In this document: piece after piece, positions 33,676-43,026 of the stretch
Position numbering within the stretch: the stretch's first letter is position 1
Layout: every line of letters starts with the position of its first letter
Program-made: the position numbers and the translations under genes
Notes under the pieces: generated by a model
Told to the model about the DNA's origin: nothing
Seen by the model: the letters and a program-made list of their open reading frames with translations, nothing else
Database searches by the model: none
DNA from: Sphingomonas sp. HITSZ_GF
GTDB taxonomy: Bacteria; Pseudomonadota; Alphaproteobacteria; Sphingomonadales; Sphingomonadaceae
Direction of reading: 5' to 3'
NCBI RefSeq assembly: GCF_029543155.1
Contig: NZ_JARQXA010000001.1
Coordinates: forward strand, 1,116,001 to 1,180,000
Length of the DNA: 64,000 bases

Positions 33676-34158
33676 ATGGCCGATCCGCGGATCATAGACG
33701 TAACCCTGGACGAGCGCACTATCCTTTGGCGCTCGGCCGATATCGAGCAGGAGCGCCGGATCGCGATCTTCGACCTGCTCGAGGACAATCGCTTCGCCCC
33801 GCAGCGGCCCCAGGCAGACGGCTATGCCGGCCCCTACAAGCTCCATCTCGCCGTGCAGGAAGGCCGGCTGGCGCTCGAAATCCGCCGCGCCGACGATTCC
33901 CATCAGGAGACGCTGGTGCTCGGTCTGGCCGCCTTTCGCCGCCCGATCCGCGATTACTTCGCGATCTGCGACAGCTATTATGCCGCGATTCGCAACGCCA
34001 CGCCCGCCCAGATCGAAACCGTCGACATGGCACGGCGCGGCATCCACAACGACGCGGCGTCGCTGCTCAAGGAACGGCTGGAAGGCAAGATCGACGTGGA
34101 CTTCGACACTGCCCGCCGCCTGTTCACGCTGATCTGCGTGCTCCACATCAAGGGTTAG
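33676..34158 (+). CDS. UPF0262-family protein
   Basis: A 160-residue cytoplasmic protein of the alphaproteobacterial UPF0262 family. Recognisable segments: DERTILWRSADIEQERRIAIFDLLEDNRFAP, GPYKLHLAVQEGRLALEI, and the C-terminal DTARRLFTLICVLHI. Its function is unknown. The ATG is 94 bases from the divergent dnaB start; it is followed three bases later by the GH25 gene, so the two are co-transcribed. Confidence 0.9.
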   Translation: MADPRIIDVTLDERTILWRSADIEQERRIAIFDLLEDNRFAPQRPQADGYAGPYKLHLAVQEGRLALEIRRADDSHQETLVLGLAAFRRPIRDYFAICDSYYAAIRNATPAQIETVDMARRGIHNDAASLLKERLEGKIDVDFDTARRLFTLICVLHIKG

Positions 34159-34161
34159 GGG

Positions 34162-34854
34162 ATGCATCTTCGCGTCCTTGCGCGCCGGCTGCGCTTCGTC
34201 GTGCCGGGGCTGATCCTCCTGGCGCTGCTCGCCTGGTGCGCCTGGCTGTTCGCCTCGCGCTGGCGGCCCGATCCGGGCGACTTCCCCGTGCAGGGCGTCG
34301 ACGTGTCCGAAGAGACCGGCCCGATCGAATGGTGGACCGCGAAGAAGGCCGGGATCGACTTCGCCTATATCCGCGCCACCAGCGGCGCCCAGGCGCGCGA
34401 CCTGCGCTTCCCCGAAAATTGGCGTTGGACCTTCGAGGCGGGCATCCGCCGCGGGGCGCTCCATGTCTATTCGCTCTGCCAGCTCGCCGCCGACCAGTCG
34501 GGCAATTTCATGAGCACGGTTCCGCGTTCGGACGATCAGCTTCCGCCGGCGGTGGAGATCGATTTCCAGCCCGATTGCCCTGCCCGGCCCGAGCGCCAGG
34601 TGGTGATCACCGAGCTCACTCGCTTCCTCCACGATGTCGAGACGCATATCGGCAAGCCGGCGATCCTGATGGTGTCGAGCCGGGTCGAGGACCAGTATCG
34701 GCTCAGCGACGCCTTTCCGCGGCTGCTCTGGGCACGTCAGGCCTTCTTCCCCCCCTCGTATTTCGCGCGGCCATGGTCGATATGGCAGGCTACGCGCCAC
34801 CGCCGGATCGAGGGGGTGGGCCAACCGGTCAATTGGGACGTGATGGCTAAATGA
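34162..34854 (+). CDS. GH25-type lysozyme family protein, membrane-anchored
   Basis: A 230-residue protein with an N-terminal signal anchor (about 10-30) and a GH25 (Chalaropsis-type muramidase) fold. Seen: VQGVDVSEETGPIEWWTAKKAGIDFAYIRATSG at the start of the barrel (Asp of GVDVS), the Asp/Glu pair in AVEIDFQPDC, and WSIWQATRHRRIEGVGQPVNWDV at the end. It would cleave or remodel peptidoglycan in the periplasm. It lies three bases after UPF0262 and overlaps cdd by four. The conserved sugar-binding loops are short compared with phage endolysins. Confidence 0.85.
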   Translation: MHLRVLARRLRFVVPGLILLALLAWCAWLFASRWRPDPGDFPVQGVDVSEETGPIEWWTAKKAGIDFAYIRATSGAQARDLRFPENWRWTFEAGIRRGALHVYSLCQLAADQSGNFMSTVPRSDDQLPPAVEIDFQPDCPARPERQVVITELTRFLHDVETHIGKPAILMVSSRVEDQYRLSDAFPRLLWARQAFFPPSYFARPWSIWQATRHRRIEGVGQPVNWDVMAK

Positions 34855-35291
34855 GCGAGATAGATCCGAAGGCCTTGATCGAAGCTGCTCGAAAGGCAGC
34901 GGAAAATGCCTATGCGCCCTATTCGAATTTCGCGGTCGGCGCGGCGGTGCTGCTAACAAACGGGACCATAGTGTCCGGAGCGAACTTCGAAAACGCCAGC
35001 TACGGCCTGTCGCTCTGCGCCGAAACCGTGGCGCTGGCGAAGACCAGCAGCGAGGGCCGGCTCAAGGACGTCGTCGCGATCGGCGTGATCGGCGGGCGGA
35101 TGGGTCATGAAGACACCGCCCCGGTCAGCCCCTGCGGCCGCTGCCGCCAGATCATCAACGAAGCCGCCCAGCTCTCGGGCCGAGACCTGCCCGTCTATTG
35201 CGGCGGCACGACCGGCGACACGATCGCGGAATACACGCTGAGCGAACTCCTCCCCGCGGCGTTCGGCCCGCGCGACCTGGGAATGGCCTGA
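34851..35291 (+). CDS. cdd: Cytidine deaminase
   Basis: A 146-residue, tetrameric-type cytidine deaminase converting cytidine and deoxycytidine to uridine forms. Catalytic zinc site: LCAETVAL (Cys56, Glu58) and PCGRCRQ (Cys95, Cys98). YAPYSNFAVGAAV is the substrate-side signature. Its ATG overlaps the GH25 stop (ATGA). Pyrimidine salvage role; no partner salvage gene is adjacent. dcd, another cytosine-nucleotide deaminase, is about 4 kb downstream but not linked. Confidence 0.95.
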   Translation: MSEIDPKALIEAARKAAENAYAPYSNFAVGAAVLLTNGTIVSGANFENASYGLSLCAETVALAKTSSEGRLKDVVAIGVIGGRMGHEDTAPVSPCGRCRQIINEAAQLSGRDLPVYCGGTTGDTIAEYTLSELLPAAFGPRDLGMA

Positions 35292-35315
35292 ACCGGCCGA
35301 GGCCTCCCCGGCACC

Positions 35316-35416
35316 TTTTCCCCGGCGAAAGCCGGGGCCCAGCTGCAATGCCGTTCGAGGGGTTCCCGCGCTCACGATAGTGCGCCGAAACTGGGCCCCG
35401 GCTTTCGCCGGGGAAC
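35316..35416. repeat. REP-like inverted pair downstream of cdd
   Basis: CCCCGGCGAAAGCCGGGGCC (near 35320) and GGCCCCGGCTTTCGCCGGGG (near 35395) form a long inverted pair. The rest of the 290-base gap to the SDR gene shows nothing else apart from the ribosome site GGAGAGG. Confidence 0.9.
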
Positions 35417-35584
35417 AGTAACCAGCCAACACCCCAGGGGGCATAGCGCGCCCTCTCGCCCCCACCTTCACGCGAACGGCCCGCTAAGGCGCCTCAACAA
35501 ATTCACTCACCAGCCAGCCAATATTGACCCCAAACCCGGCCCGTGGGACTAACCTTCGCAACGATAAGTGTCTGGAGAGGTCCT

Positions 35585-36349
35585 ATGTCCCTGCCCCCGC
35601 TCCCCAGCTTCCGCCTCGACGGCAAGCATGTGCTGGTCACCGGCGCGGGCCGTGGCATCGGCGCGCATGGCGCGGCCCTTTTCGCCCAGGCCGGCGCCGC
35701 CGTAACCCTCTGCGCCCGCACGGAAAGCGAAGTCGAGGCCCTGGCCGCCGAGCTGCGCGGGGCCGGCTTCCAGGCCGACGCCTTCGCCCTCGACGTCACC
35801 GACACCGCGGCAGTCCGCCGCGAGATCACCGCGCGCGGCCCCTTCGACATCCTGCTCAACAACGCCGGCGCCAACCGCATCCGCGCGATCACCGAGGTGA
35901 CGGAGGAGGATTACGACGCCGTCCTGAACCTCAACCTCAAGGCCGCGCTGTTCGTCGCCCAGGCGGTGGCCCAGGGCCTGCTCGCCGCCGGCAAGCCAGG
36001 CTCGATCATCAACCTCTCCTCGCAGATGGGCCATTTCGGCGGCGCCGGACGCTCGCTCTACAGCGCTTCCAAGTTCGGGCTCGAGGGGCTGACCAAATGC
36101 ATGGCGATCGACCTCGCCCCGCACGGCATCCGCGTCAACACGCTCTGCCCCACCTTCATCGACACTGCGCTCACGCGCCCGATCCTCGACATGCCGGGCA
36201 CGCGCGAGCATGTGCTCAGCCGCATCAAGCTCGGCCGGCTCGGGCAGATGGACGAGCTCAGCGGCGCGCTGCTGCTTCTCGCCTCGGACGCCTCGACATT
36301 GATGACCGGCAGCGCGCTGATGGTCGATGGCGGCTGGACCGCGGGCTAG
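35585..36349 (+). CDS. Short-chain dehydrogenase/reductase
   Basis: A 254-residue classical SDR oxidoreductase. Cofactor motif TGAGRGIG (TGxxxGxG), NNAG in ILLNNAGAN, the active site Ser in NLSSQMG followed by Tyr-Ser-Ala-Ser-Lys (YSASK), and the C-terminal MTGSALMVDGGW. Arg at the strand-2 end (CARTES) suggests NADP(H). Substrate unknown; resemblance to gluconate/glucose-type dehydrogenases is weak. ATG 35585 follows GGAGAGGTCCT. It faces the GH115 glucuronidase gene tail to tail, so a link to uronic-acid use is possible but unsupported. Confidence 0.9.
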   Translation: MSLPPLPSFRLDGKHVLVTGAGRGIGAHGAALFAQAGAAVTLCARTESEVEALAAELRGAGFQADAFALDVTDTAAVRREITARGPFDILLNNAGANRIRAITEVTEEDYDAVLNLNLKAALFVAQAVAQGLLAAGKPGSIINLSSQMGHFGGAGRSLYSASKFGLEGLTKCMAIDLAPHGIRVNTLCPTFIDTALTRPILDMPGTREHVLSRIKLGRLGQMDELSGALLLLASDASTLMTGSALMVDGGWTAG

Positions 36350-36380
36350 CCCAGATCTCTGACCGTTCCCCCGGCGAAAA

Positions 36381-38954
36381 TCACCGCCCGCCCAGATACT
36401 TCGCCGGCTGCGCGCCGGTCCCCACCACGATCCGCTGCAGCACGACATTGTCGTCGATCCGCCAGACCTTCAGCACATGGCCGCCGGCTGCGACGCCCGG
36501 GAAGCGCACCTCCAGCACGCGGGCATTGTCCTCCACCGCCTTTTCCCAGTCGCGCTTGGGCCTGGTGTCAGCGGCATTGGGCGCCGGGGTGAGCAGATCG
36601 GTCAGCACCTGGACCGGCCCATCGTCGATCGAGACGCCGATCCGCAGCGTGCCGTCCGCGCCCGTGCCCAGCGTCGGCACCAGGATCAGCTGCACCGGCA
36701 GCTCGCCCGACCGGGCGGCCTTCACCGCATATTCGAGCCGCACACCGTCCGCGGGGCTTGTCGCCGCCAGCCCCTGCGGCAGCGCCAGCACTGCTCCCTC
36801 GGTTCGCCCGAGATGCGGGATCACGCGCCAGGCCAGCCCCTTGCCGCCGATCGCCCGGGCAAAGTCGCCCGCCTCGATCACGGTCGCGCCGTCCGCCGGC
36901 GCCGGCAGTTCGACGACCGAGCGGCGCGGCCCGGTCACCCGCTTCACCTCGGGCATCACCTGCTTCTCGGGCTGCTGCCAGTTGGTGTAGCCGATATGGG
37001 TCTGGAGCATCATCCCGTCCCATTTGCCGCCGGCGATCGCATGATAGCGGTCGCTCAGTTCCTGGTCGCGCGCGAACAGCGCTTCGGCCCGGTCGGCAAG
37101 GCCATTGGCGCGGCTGTCGTTGGTCGCTGCGAGCCGCCGGTTCCAGGCAACCGCGTAATAGAGCCGGTAGAGGTTCGCCATCGCCGCGACCGGATGCTCG
37201 ACGAGCTGGAAATAGGCGTCCTGCCCCTCGGCCGGCACCTCCACCTTCGCCTTCAGCATCGCCGCTTCCAGCGCATCCCATTCGGCCACCATCGCGCCGA
37301 ACTCGCCACCATCGCGCGCCGGATCGCTGCCGCGTCCCAGCGCGAAGCTGCCCGCGTCGATCAGCTCGGGTTTCCGCCGCGCGGCTAGCTGGGAATAGCG
37401 CGTCAGCAACGCCCCGATCGCCTTGCCCTGCACCGGCCCGAACTGCGCGGAGGCCCATGCATCCGGATAGGCCGCCAGCGCTTCCGGCGTCATCGCCTCG
37501 GGGTTCCAGGCCTGCTGCATGAAGAAGCTCAGCGGATACTCCATCGGCTTCAGATCGCCGACATTGACGATCCACAGCGCCCGCGCCCCGCGCTGCCAGG
37601 CCAGGTCCATCTGTTGCCAGCTCTTCTCGATCTGGTTGGTGTTCAGCCACTTGTAGTTGCGCGGCCCACCGACATAGTCGAAGTGATAATAGACGCCGTA
37701 GCCGCCCTTGCGCGGCGCCGCACCGGCATCGGGAAGCCGGCGCACCTGGCCCCAATTGTCGTCGGCGAACAGCAGGATCACGTCGTCGGGCACCTGCATG
37801 CCGTGGTCGTAATAGTCCTGCACTTCCTTGTAGAGCGCCCAGACCTGCGGCTGCTGCTCCGCCGGCCTGCGGGTCACCTCGGCAATGATCTTGCGCTGGT
37901 CGGCGACGATGCCTTCGAGCAGCCTGGTCGCGGTGCCCTCGGCCATCGGCTCGTCGCCATCGCCGCGCATGCCCACGGTGATCAGGCTCTCATAGCCCTT
38001 GCCGTCGCCCTTCGACATCATCCGCTCGATCCCGCCGCGCCAGAAGGCGCGCAGGTTCGCGGCGTTGCTCGTATAGTCCCATTTGCCGCCGGTCACGCCG
38101 CCGGCGGTGTTCCGGTGCCACTCGTCCTGCGCCCGGGTCATCGGCTCGTGGTGGGACGTGCCCATGACCACGCCCATCTCGTCGGCGAGGATCTTGTTCT
38201 GCGGATCATCGTCGTTGAACGCGCGCGGCGCCCACATCGCCGGCCACAGGTAATTGCCCTTCAGCCGCAGCTCGAGCTCGAAGATGTGCGCATAGGCCCT
38301 GGCATTGGCCCCGCCGAACTTCTTCTGCGCCCAGGTGGAAAAGGCCGGCGCCTCGTCATTGATGAAGAAGCCGCGATAGCGCACCCTGGGCTGGTCGCGC
38401 CGCGATCCGGCGGTGAGCCAGACATTGGCGCGCCTGGCCACCGGCACATCGGCGAACCAGTGCCAGGGCGAAACGCCGATCTTCTCGGACAGGTCATAGG
38501 CGCCATAGACCGCGCCGCGCCGGTCCGATCCGACGATCACCAGCGCGCGGGCCACGCCGGGCGCCGGATTGTCGACCACGACCTGGCGGAACGCCTCCCA
38601 TTCGCCGGCGATGTCCTGCGGCTTGATCTTGCCCGCGCGCACCAGCGCGTCGATCGCCGGGCTGCGGCCCAGCGTGCCGATCAGCACCACCGGCCCCTTC
38701 GCGCCCGCCAGCGTGGCGATGCGCGCCGCCTTGGCACCGCTCACCCGCTCGAGATCGCCGGCAAATCCGTCGGCAGCGTGGCGAACCGCGGGATCGGCGC
38801 CGGGATCGACCAGCACCGCCGCCGGCCTGCCACCCGCGATCAGCGCGAAGCTCGCCTTGCCGGCCTCGCCGCAGACCGTCACCGCGCCTTCGCAGGCCAG
38901 CGCCGGTGCAGAAACCGTCGCTGCCGCCAGAGCAGCCACCACCAACCCGCGCAT
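36381..38954 (-). CDS. Secreted GH115 alpha-glucuronidase
   Basis: An 857-residue exported glycoside hydrolase that removes (4-O-methyl)glucuronic acid from xylan. Signal peptide 1-18 (ending ALAC). Characteristic stretches: [73 protein letters not shown], and [18 protein letters not shown], all hallmark of family 115, with the usual C-terminal accessory domains. ATG 38954 follows AGGAGAGGGCG; 66 upstream in-frame codons are rejected as non-coding. It stands alone, so hemicellulose debranching is probably combined with loci elsewhere. Confidence 0.92.
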   Translation of the reverse strand: MRGLVVAALAAATVSAPALACEGAVTVCGEAGKASFALIAGGRPAAVLVDPGADPAVRHAADGFAGDLERVSGAKAARIATLAGAKGPVVLIGTLGRSPAIDALVRAGKIKPQDIAGEWEAFRQVVVDNPAPGVARALVIVGSDRRGAVYGAYDLSEKIGVSPWHWFADVPVARRANVWLTAGSRRDQPRVRYRGFFINDEAPAFSTWAQKKFGGANARAYAHIFELELRLKGNYLWPAMWAPRAFNDDDPQNKILADEMGVVMGTSHHEPMTRAQDEWHRNTAGGVTGGKWDYTSNAANLRAFWRGGIERMMSKGDGKGYESLITVGMRGDGDEPMAEGTATRLLEGIVADQRKIIAEVTRRPAEQQPQVWALYKEVQDYYDHGMQVPDDVILLFADDNWGQVRRLPDAGAAPRKGGYGVYYHFDYVGGPRNYKWLNTNQIEKSWQQMDLAWQRGARALWIVNVGDLKPMEYPLSFFMQQAWNPEAMTPEALAAYPDAWASAQFGPVQGKAIGALLTRYSQLAARRKPELIDAGSFALGRGSDPARDGGEFGAMVAEWDALEAAMLKAKVEVPAEGQDAYFQLVEHPVAAMANLYRLYYAVAWNRRLAATNDSRANGLADRAEALFARDQELSDRYHAIAGGKWDGMMLQTHIGYTNWQQPEKQVMPEVKRVTGPRRSVVELPAPADGATVIEAGDFARAIGGKGLAWRVIPHLGRTEGAVLALPQGLAATSPADGVRLEYAVKAARSGELPVQLILVPTLGTGADGTLRIGVSIDDGPVQVLTDLLTPAPNAADTRPKRDWEKAVEDNARVLEVRFPGVAAGGHVLKVWRIDDNVVLQRIVVGTGAQPAKYLGGR

Positions 38955-39060
38955 CGCCCTCTCCTGCTTATTTGTCTGTGTTATGCGCACATCCCCAGTT
39001 TCCCGCAAGCGCGCGCGACAAGCGGCTTGCCCCGCCGCGCGCTTCCGGCAAAACCGGGGC

Positions 39061-39612
39061 ATGATCCTTTCAGACCGCTGGATTCGCGAACAGGCCCTTT
39101 CGACCGGCATGATCGAGCCCTTTGTCGAGGCGCAGCGCCGCGAGGGCTGCATCAGCTACGGCCTGTCGTCCTATGGCTATGACGCGCGCGTGGCCGACGA
39201 GTTCAAGATCTTCACCAATGTCGATTCGGCCGTGGTCGATCCCAAGGATTTCGCCGCGAACAGCTTCGTCGATCGCAAGACCGATGTGTGCATCATCCCG
39301 CCCAACAGCTTCGCGCTGGCCCGCACCGTCGAATATTTCCGCATCCCGCGCGACACTTTGGTGATCTGCCTCGGCAAGTCGACCTATGCGCGCTGCGGGA
39401 TCATCGTGAACGTGACCCCGCTCGAGCCCGAATGGGAAGGCCATGTCACGCTCGAATTCTCGAACACGACGCCGCTGCCCGCCAAGATCTATGCGAACGA
39501 GGGCGCCTGCCAGTTCCTGTTCCTCAAGGGCGATCAGCCCTGCGAGACCAGCTATGCCGATCGCGCGGGCAAATATATGGGCCAGCGCGGCGTGACGCTG
39601 CCGCGGCTCTAG
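39061..39612 (+). CDS. dcd: dCTP deaminase
   Basis: A 183-residue trimeric enzyme converting dCTP to dUTP in thymidylate synthesis. Motifs: [32 protein letters not shown], the catalytic Glu region [36 protein letters not shown] and the lid [12 protein letters not shown]. Length and start agree with family norms. It is convergent with a TPR gene; a bidirectional terminator lies between. Confidence 0.96.
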   Translation: MILSDRWIREQALSTGMIEPFVEAQRREGCISYGLSSYGYDARVADEFKIFTNVDSAVVDPKDFAANSFVDRKTDVCIIPPNSFALARTVEYFRIPRDTLVICLGKSTYARCGIIVNVTPLEPEWEGHVTLEFSNTTPLPAKIYANEGACQFLFLKGDQPCETSYADRAGKYMGQRGVTLPRL

Positions 39613-39658
39613 GCTTCGGCGCGGGCCCTTCCCGCTTCAGCTCGATGAAAATGGAAAA

Positions 39659-39688
39659 GGCGCCGGCATGCAACCGGCGCCATTTTCG
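39659..39688. terminator. Bidirectional terminator between dcd and the TPR gene
   Basis: GGCGCCGG-7 nt-CCGGCGCC with ATTTTCGTT on the plus side and TTTTCCATTTT on the minus side. Confidence 0.8.
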
Positions 39689-39701
39689 TTGCCGGTCTCG
39701 C

Positions 39702-40064
39702 TCAGCGCGAGGTCAGCTGGAGCGCGTTGACGCGCTGGAGGCCCTGATTGGCGATCGCATGCGACATCGAGACGCGATTCGCCGCGACGTCCATCTCGAC
39801 GTCCTTCTGCGACAGCACCTGGCGATAGAGGATGCGCGCGTCGGCGCTGCGGCCGGTCGAGGCGTAGATGGCGGCAAGGTTGAGCAGCAGCTCGGGCGCG
39901 CTCGGATTGCTGCGCAGCTCGGCGGTCAGCTGGCGCTCCGCCTGGCCAAGGTCGCCGCGGACGATCGCGGCGCTGGCGAGATCCCCGTTGTCAGACTGGG
40001 CCTGCGCCGGAAGTGCGGCGAGCGCGAACGGGGCGGCGGCAAGGACAATGAGCGCGGTGCGCAT
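39702..40064 (-). CDS. Exported tetratricopeptide-repeat protein
   Basis: A 120-residue protein with a signal peptide (MRTALIVLAAAPFALAALPAQAQ). The mature part is helical: ASAAIVRGDLGQAERQLTAELRSNPSAPELLLNLAAIYASTGRSADARILYRQVL forms about one and a half TPR units, typical of a periplasmic scaffold. ATG 40064 has GAAGGAGCAGGAG before it. No partner is indicated; it is adjacent to, but transcribed independently from, the Ton operon, whose terminator separates them. Confidence 0.82.
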   Translation of the reverse strand: MRTALIVLAAAPFALAALPAQAQSDNGDLASAAIVRGDLGQAERQLTAELRSNPSAPELLLNLAAIYASTGRSADARILYRQVLSQKDVEMDVAANRVSMSHAIANQGLQRVNALQLTSR

Positions 40065-40186
40065 AACTCCTGCTCCTTCTGTTACGCCACGGAGACAGTT
40101 CCATGACTCTTTGAAGACAGTAATGTTACACTTCGATGACTCATGCACAAGCGGAGATATGTTACAGTCGCCCGCCCCGAGACGCC

Positions 40187-40218
40187 AAAAAGAAAGGCGG
40201 CCCCGAAGGACCGCCTTT
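40187..40218 (-). terminator. Terminator of the Ton operon
   Basis: On the minus strand AAAGGCGGTCC-TTCG-GGGCCGCCTTT is followed by CTTTTT, 37 bases after the last exbD stop. Confidence 0.88.
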
Positions 40219-40254
40219 CCTTGTTTCCGGATCCAGGCCCCGAAGGGCGGCGGA

Positions 40255-40680
40255 TCAGAAATCGTTACGATACTGCTCGTTGCCGACGAAGCCGAGCTTG
40301 TTCACGTTCGCGCGCTTGATGATTGCGAGAACGCGGTCGACGACTTCGTAGCGTGCCTGCGGGTCGGGCTGGAAGTGCAGCTCCGGCTCGGGCGACATCT
40401 GCAGCGTCTGATCCAGGTACTGGCGAAGCGTCACATCGTCGATCGGCGCGCTGTTCCAGAAGATCTGGCCCTGCGGGTCGATATAGACCTTGTTCTTCTC
40501 CGGCTCGACGATGTTCTGCGGCTGGTTGTTCGACTGAGGAAGGTCGACCTTAACCGCATGCGTCTGGATCGGGATGGTGATGATGAACATGATGAGGAGA
40601 ACGAGCATGACGTCGATCAACGGCGTCGTGTTCATTTCCATCATCGGCTCGCCATTGTCGCTACCACCGCTCATTGCCAT
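40255..40680 (-). CDS. exbD: ExbD/TolR-family biopolymer transport protein (second copy)
   Basis: A 141-residue protein: short cytoplasmic tail, one membrane helix carrying the protonatable Asp (MNTTPLIDVMLVLLIMFIITIP), then a periplasmic domain. It is the last gene of the tonB-exbB-exbD-exbD unit and probably forms the stator with ExbB, driving TonB. The periplasmic part (VDLPQSNNQPQNIVEPEKNKVYIDPQGQIFWN) differs clearly from the first copy. The operon terminator follows at 40187-40218. Confidence 0.92.
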   Translation of the reverse strand: MAMSGGSDNGEPMMEMNTTPLIDVMLVLLIMFIITIPIQTHAVKVDLPQSNNQPQNIVEPEKNKVYIDPQGQIFWNSAPIDDVTLRQYLDQTLQMSPEPELHFQPDPQARYEVVDRVLAIIKRANVNKLGFVGNEQYRNDF

Positions 40681-40707
40681 TTACGTGACTCCTTCAAACG
40701 GTGCGCG

Positions 40708-41187
40708 TTACATGCGGGCTTGGTTCGAACCCGGCTCGGGTTCGGAGATGAAGCCCACCTTGACGAAGCCCGCCATCTGCATGGCGAAGATCGTGCCGCC
40801 GATGCAGCGGTAAGGCGTGTTCACGTCGCCACGGATGTGCACTTCCGGAAGCTCGAGGCCGGCGGCATTCAGGCCACCCTGCCTCTCGATTTCCTTACGA
40901 AGCTTCTCGACTGCGCGATCGACCAGTTCCTTGCTGGTCACCGGGGTCATGCCCCAGAAAACCTTGCACTGGCCGTCTTCGGCCGTGACCGAGAGCGACA
41001 CGTTCTCGGGCTTGGTGGTCGTCGGCTCGAACTGCACCTTCGGCAGCTCCAGCTTGACCGTCTGAATCACCACGGGAACGGCGATGAGGAAGATGATCAG
41101 GAGCACCAGCATCACGTCGACGAGCGGCGTGGTGTTGATGTCCGACATCGGGGCGTCGTCGCCGCCACCGCCTGTGCTAATCGCCAT
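40708..41187 (-). CDS. exbD: ExbD/TolR-family biopolymer transport protein (first copy)
   Basis: A 159-residue protein with the key Asp in the membrane helix (MSDINTTPLVDVMLVLLIIFLIAVPVVI). Periplasmic domain contains two extra Cys (GQCKVFWG and YRCIGGTIF), absent from the second copy, which may form a disulfide. ATG 41187 (MAISTGGGGDDAPM) is chosen over an upstream in-frame start. It lies between exbB and the second exbD. Two different ExbD subunits could make a mixed stator. Confidence 0.92.
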   Translation of the reverse strand: MAISTGGGGDDAPMSDINTTPLVDVMLVLLIIFLIAVPVVIQTVKLELPKVQFEPTTTKPENVSLSVTAEDGQCKVFWGMTPVTSKELVDRAVEKLRKEIERQGGLNAAGLELPEVHIRGDVNTPYRCIGGTIFAMQMAGFVKVGFISEPEPGSNQARM

Positions 41188-41275
41188 TGGGCGTTTTCCT
41201 ATCCTTATGCGCTCACCGGAAACCCGGTGAGCCACGACCGCACGGAGCCAGGCCCCGTGCGGCCAGGTCTCTCAA

Positions 41276-42034
41276 TTACGCGCGCGGCGCAGTCGTCGCG
41301 GCCGGAGCGGCCTTGGGAGCGGCACCCTTCTTGACGGTCGGACGGACGCGGCCGTCCGAAGCCAGGTAGCCGAGAACGTCGTTCGAGAACGCGTTCAGGC
41401 TCTCCGCGATCGCCTTGTTGCGGCGCTGCAGGAAGTTGTAGGCGAGCACCGCCGGAACGGCGACGACCAGACCGAGAGCGGTCATGATGAGCGCTTCACC
41501 GACCGGGCCGGCGACGGCGTCGATCGAGGCCTGACCGGCAGCGCCGATCTTGATGAGCGCGCGGTAGATGCCGATAACCGTACCGAACAGACCGATGAAC
41601 GGCGCGGTCGCACCGACGGTCGCGAGGAACGCCAGGCCGCCACCGAGGGCCGAGTTGATCGTGCCTTCCGAGCGCGACAGCGAGCCGTGCAGCCAGTCAT
41701 GCGCTTCGACCGGATCGGTCAGTTCCTTGTACTGCTCCTGGGCAGTGATGCCGTCGTCGACGATCTGCCGATAGGCCGAGTTCTTCTCGAGCTTCGCGGC
41801 GCCTTCGCGCAGGCTGTTGGCGGTCCAGAACGAGCTGCGGACGCGCTTCGCCTGGTTGATGATCTTCTGCTGCTCGAACAGCTTGGTGAAGAAGATGTAG
41901 AGCGAAACGAAGAGCATGAGCACCAGGATGGCGAACACGGTCTGCGAGATCAGGCCGCCTTCCTTGAGCGCCGGGATGAGGCCGTACGGGTTTTCGCCCT
42001 TGGGCGCCGCGGCGGCGAGAATGGTCGTGAGCAT
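41276..42034 (-). CDS. exbB: ExbB/TolQ-family proton channel protein
   Basis: A 252-residue inner-membrane protein with three helices (about 30-50, 130-155, 175-200). Conserved stretches: GGGLAFLATVGATAPFIGLFGTVIGIYRALIKIG and GEALIMTALGLVVAVPAVLAYNFLQRRN. With ExbD it makes the proton-driven motor for TonB. A Lys/Ala-rich C-terminal tail (VKKGAAPKAAPAATTAPRA) is unusual but common in the group. It follows tonB on the same strand. Confidence 0.94.
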   Translation of the reverse strand: MLTTILAAAAPKGENPYGLIPALKEGGLISQTVFAILVLMLFVSLYIFFTKLFEQQKIINQAKRVRSSFWTANSLREGAAKLEKNSAYRQIVDDGITAQEQYKELTDPVEAHDWLHGSLSRSEGTINSALGGGLAFLATVGATAPFIGLFGTVIGIYRALIKIGAAGQASIDAVAGPVGEALIMTALGLVVAVPAVLAYNFLQRRNKAIAESLNAFSNDVLGYLASDGRVRPTVKKGAAPKAAPAATTAPRA

Positions 42035-42118
42035 TGCGGTTCTTTCCTCTAACTAAATAGCGCTTTTATCGACAGATACCGGCGCGCTCCGCGGGAGCGC
42101 GCCAGCCAAACACACGGC

Positions 42119-42796
42119 CTAGGACGGAATCTTCCAGGTGAAGCTGCCGTTATAGGGAGCCGGGATCTTGTTGCCGTCAGCATCCTCGGCCGGATTGAAC
42201 CGGGCGCGGCGCTTGAGCAGCGAGCAAGCCGTGCTGTCGAGTACGGAAGTACCGCTCGAACCGGTCACGGTGCAGTTGGTCACCTTGCCCGACGCGTCGA
42301 CGTCGAGACGGAAGCGGACGGTACCGGCCTGCTCGGCACGAAGCGCAGAGGCAGGATAGTCGTCGTCGGTGACCCAGCTCTGCGGCGAGCCGCGCGGGCT
42401 GAGCTTCTTGGCGATCTTCGGCGGTGCCGGCGGCTGCGGAGGCGCAACCGGCGCGGGAGGCGTCGGCGGCTGCATCGGCGGCGGCGGCAGTTGGATGTTC
42501 GGCGTCGTAGCGATCTGCGGCGACGGCGTGGGGACCTGGACCTGCGCAGGCGGCACCGCGATCTGAGTCGGCGGCGGCGGCACGGGCGTGTCAGGCGGCG
42601 GCGGCGGCGGCGGAATTTCTTCCGGCGGGGGCGGCGGCTCCTCCACGTCGAACGTGTTCAGTTTCTCAGCCTGCTTCTTGATATATTGATATGCAAGGCC
42701 GGTGACGAAGGCATATCCCATGCCAGCCACGATCACCGCAACCAAGATGATCGCGACGACACGACTGCCACTTACATTCCGGTCAGCGTAAGCCAT
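42119..42796 (-). CDS. tonB: Energy transducer TonB
   Basis: A 225-residue protein with an N-terminal membrane anchor (about 14-35), a long Pro-rich periplasmic linker (VEEPPPPPEEIPPPPPPPDT and later repeats), and a C-terminal domain starting SPQSWVTDDDYPASALRAEQAGTVRFRLDVDASGKV, the TonB/energy-transducer fold. It would deliver energy to TonB-dependent receptors. First gene of the operon; the divergent 230-base intergenic region carries a TTTGTC-G-GACAAA palindrome (42943-42955). Confidence 0.94.
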   Translation of the reverse strand: MAYADRNVSGSRVVAIILVAVIVAGMGYAFVTGLAYQYIKKQAEKLNTFDVEEPPPPPEEIPPPPPPPDTPVPPPPTQIAVPPAQVQVPTPSPQIATTPNIQLPPPPMQPPTPPAPVAPPQPPAPPKIAKKLSPRGSPQSWVTDDDYPASALRAEQAGTVRFRLDVDASGKVTNCTVTGSSGTSVLDSTACSLLKRRARFNPAEDADGNKIPAPYNGSFTWKIPS

Positions 42797-43026
42797 TCGG
42801 CAACGTCACTCCTCTAATCCTGACATGCAGCCTTGTGGCGACCGGATACGCGACCCGTGCACAAGTCTGCCCGCCGTGCGCTATGTGCGTCCTGTCGGCA
42901 GCGGGCGAGTCTCTATCGCGCGTGCCGGGAGGACGCAAACCCTTTGTCGGACAAACGGGGCGTACGGTCTGCCGATGACAGAATTATTTCTATATAGGCT
43001 GGCCACAATCGGCTAATCCGAACGGC
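42797..43026. promoter_or_regulatory. Divergent control region of tonB and the exported-protein gene
   Basis: The 230-base gap holds the perfect palindrome TTTGTC-G-GACAAA (42943-42955) and a -10-like TATATA (42991-42996) on the plus strand, 31 bases before the exported-protein start codon; no good -35 is seen. A Fur-type site was not found. Confidence 0.4.

Noticed and set aside
42934..42960. Fur box upstream of tonB
   Set aside because: The palindrome TTTGTC-G-GACAAA does not match the Fur consensus, so an iron link was not claimed.
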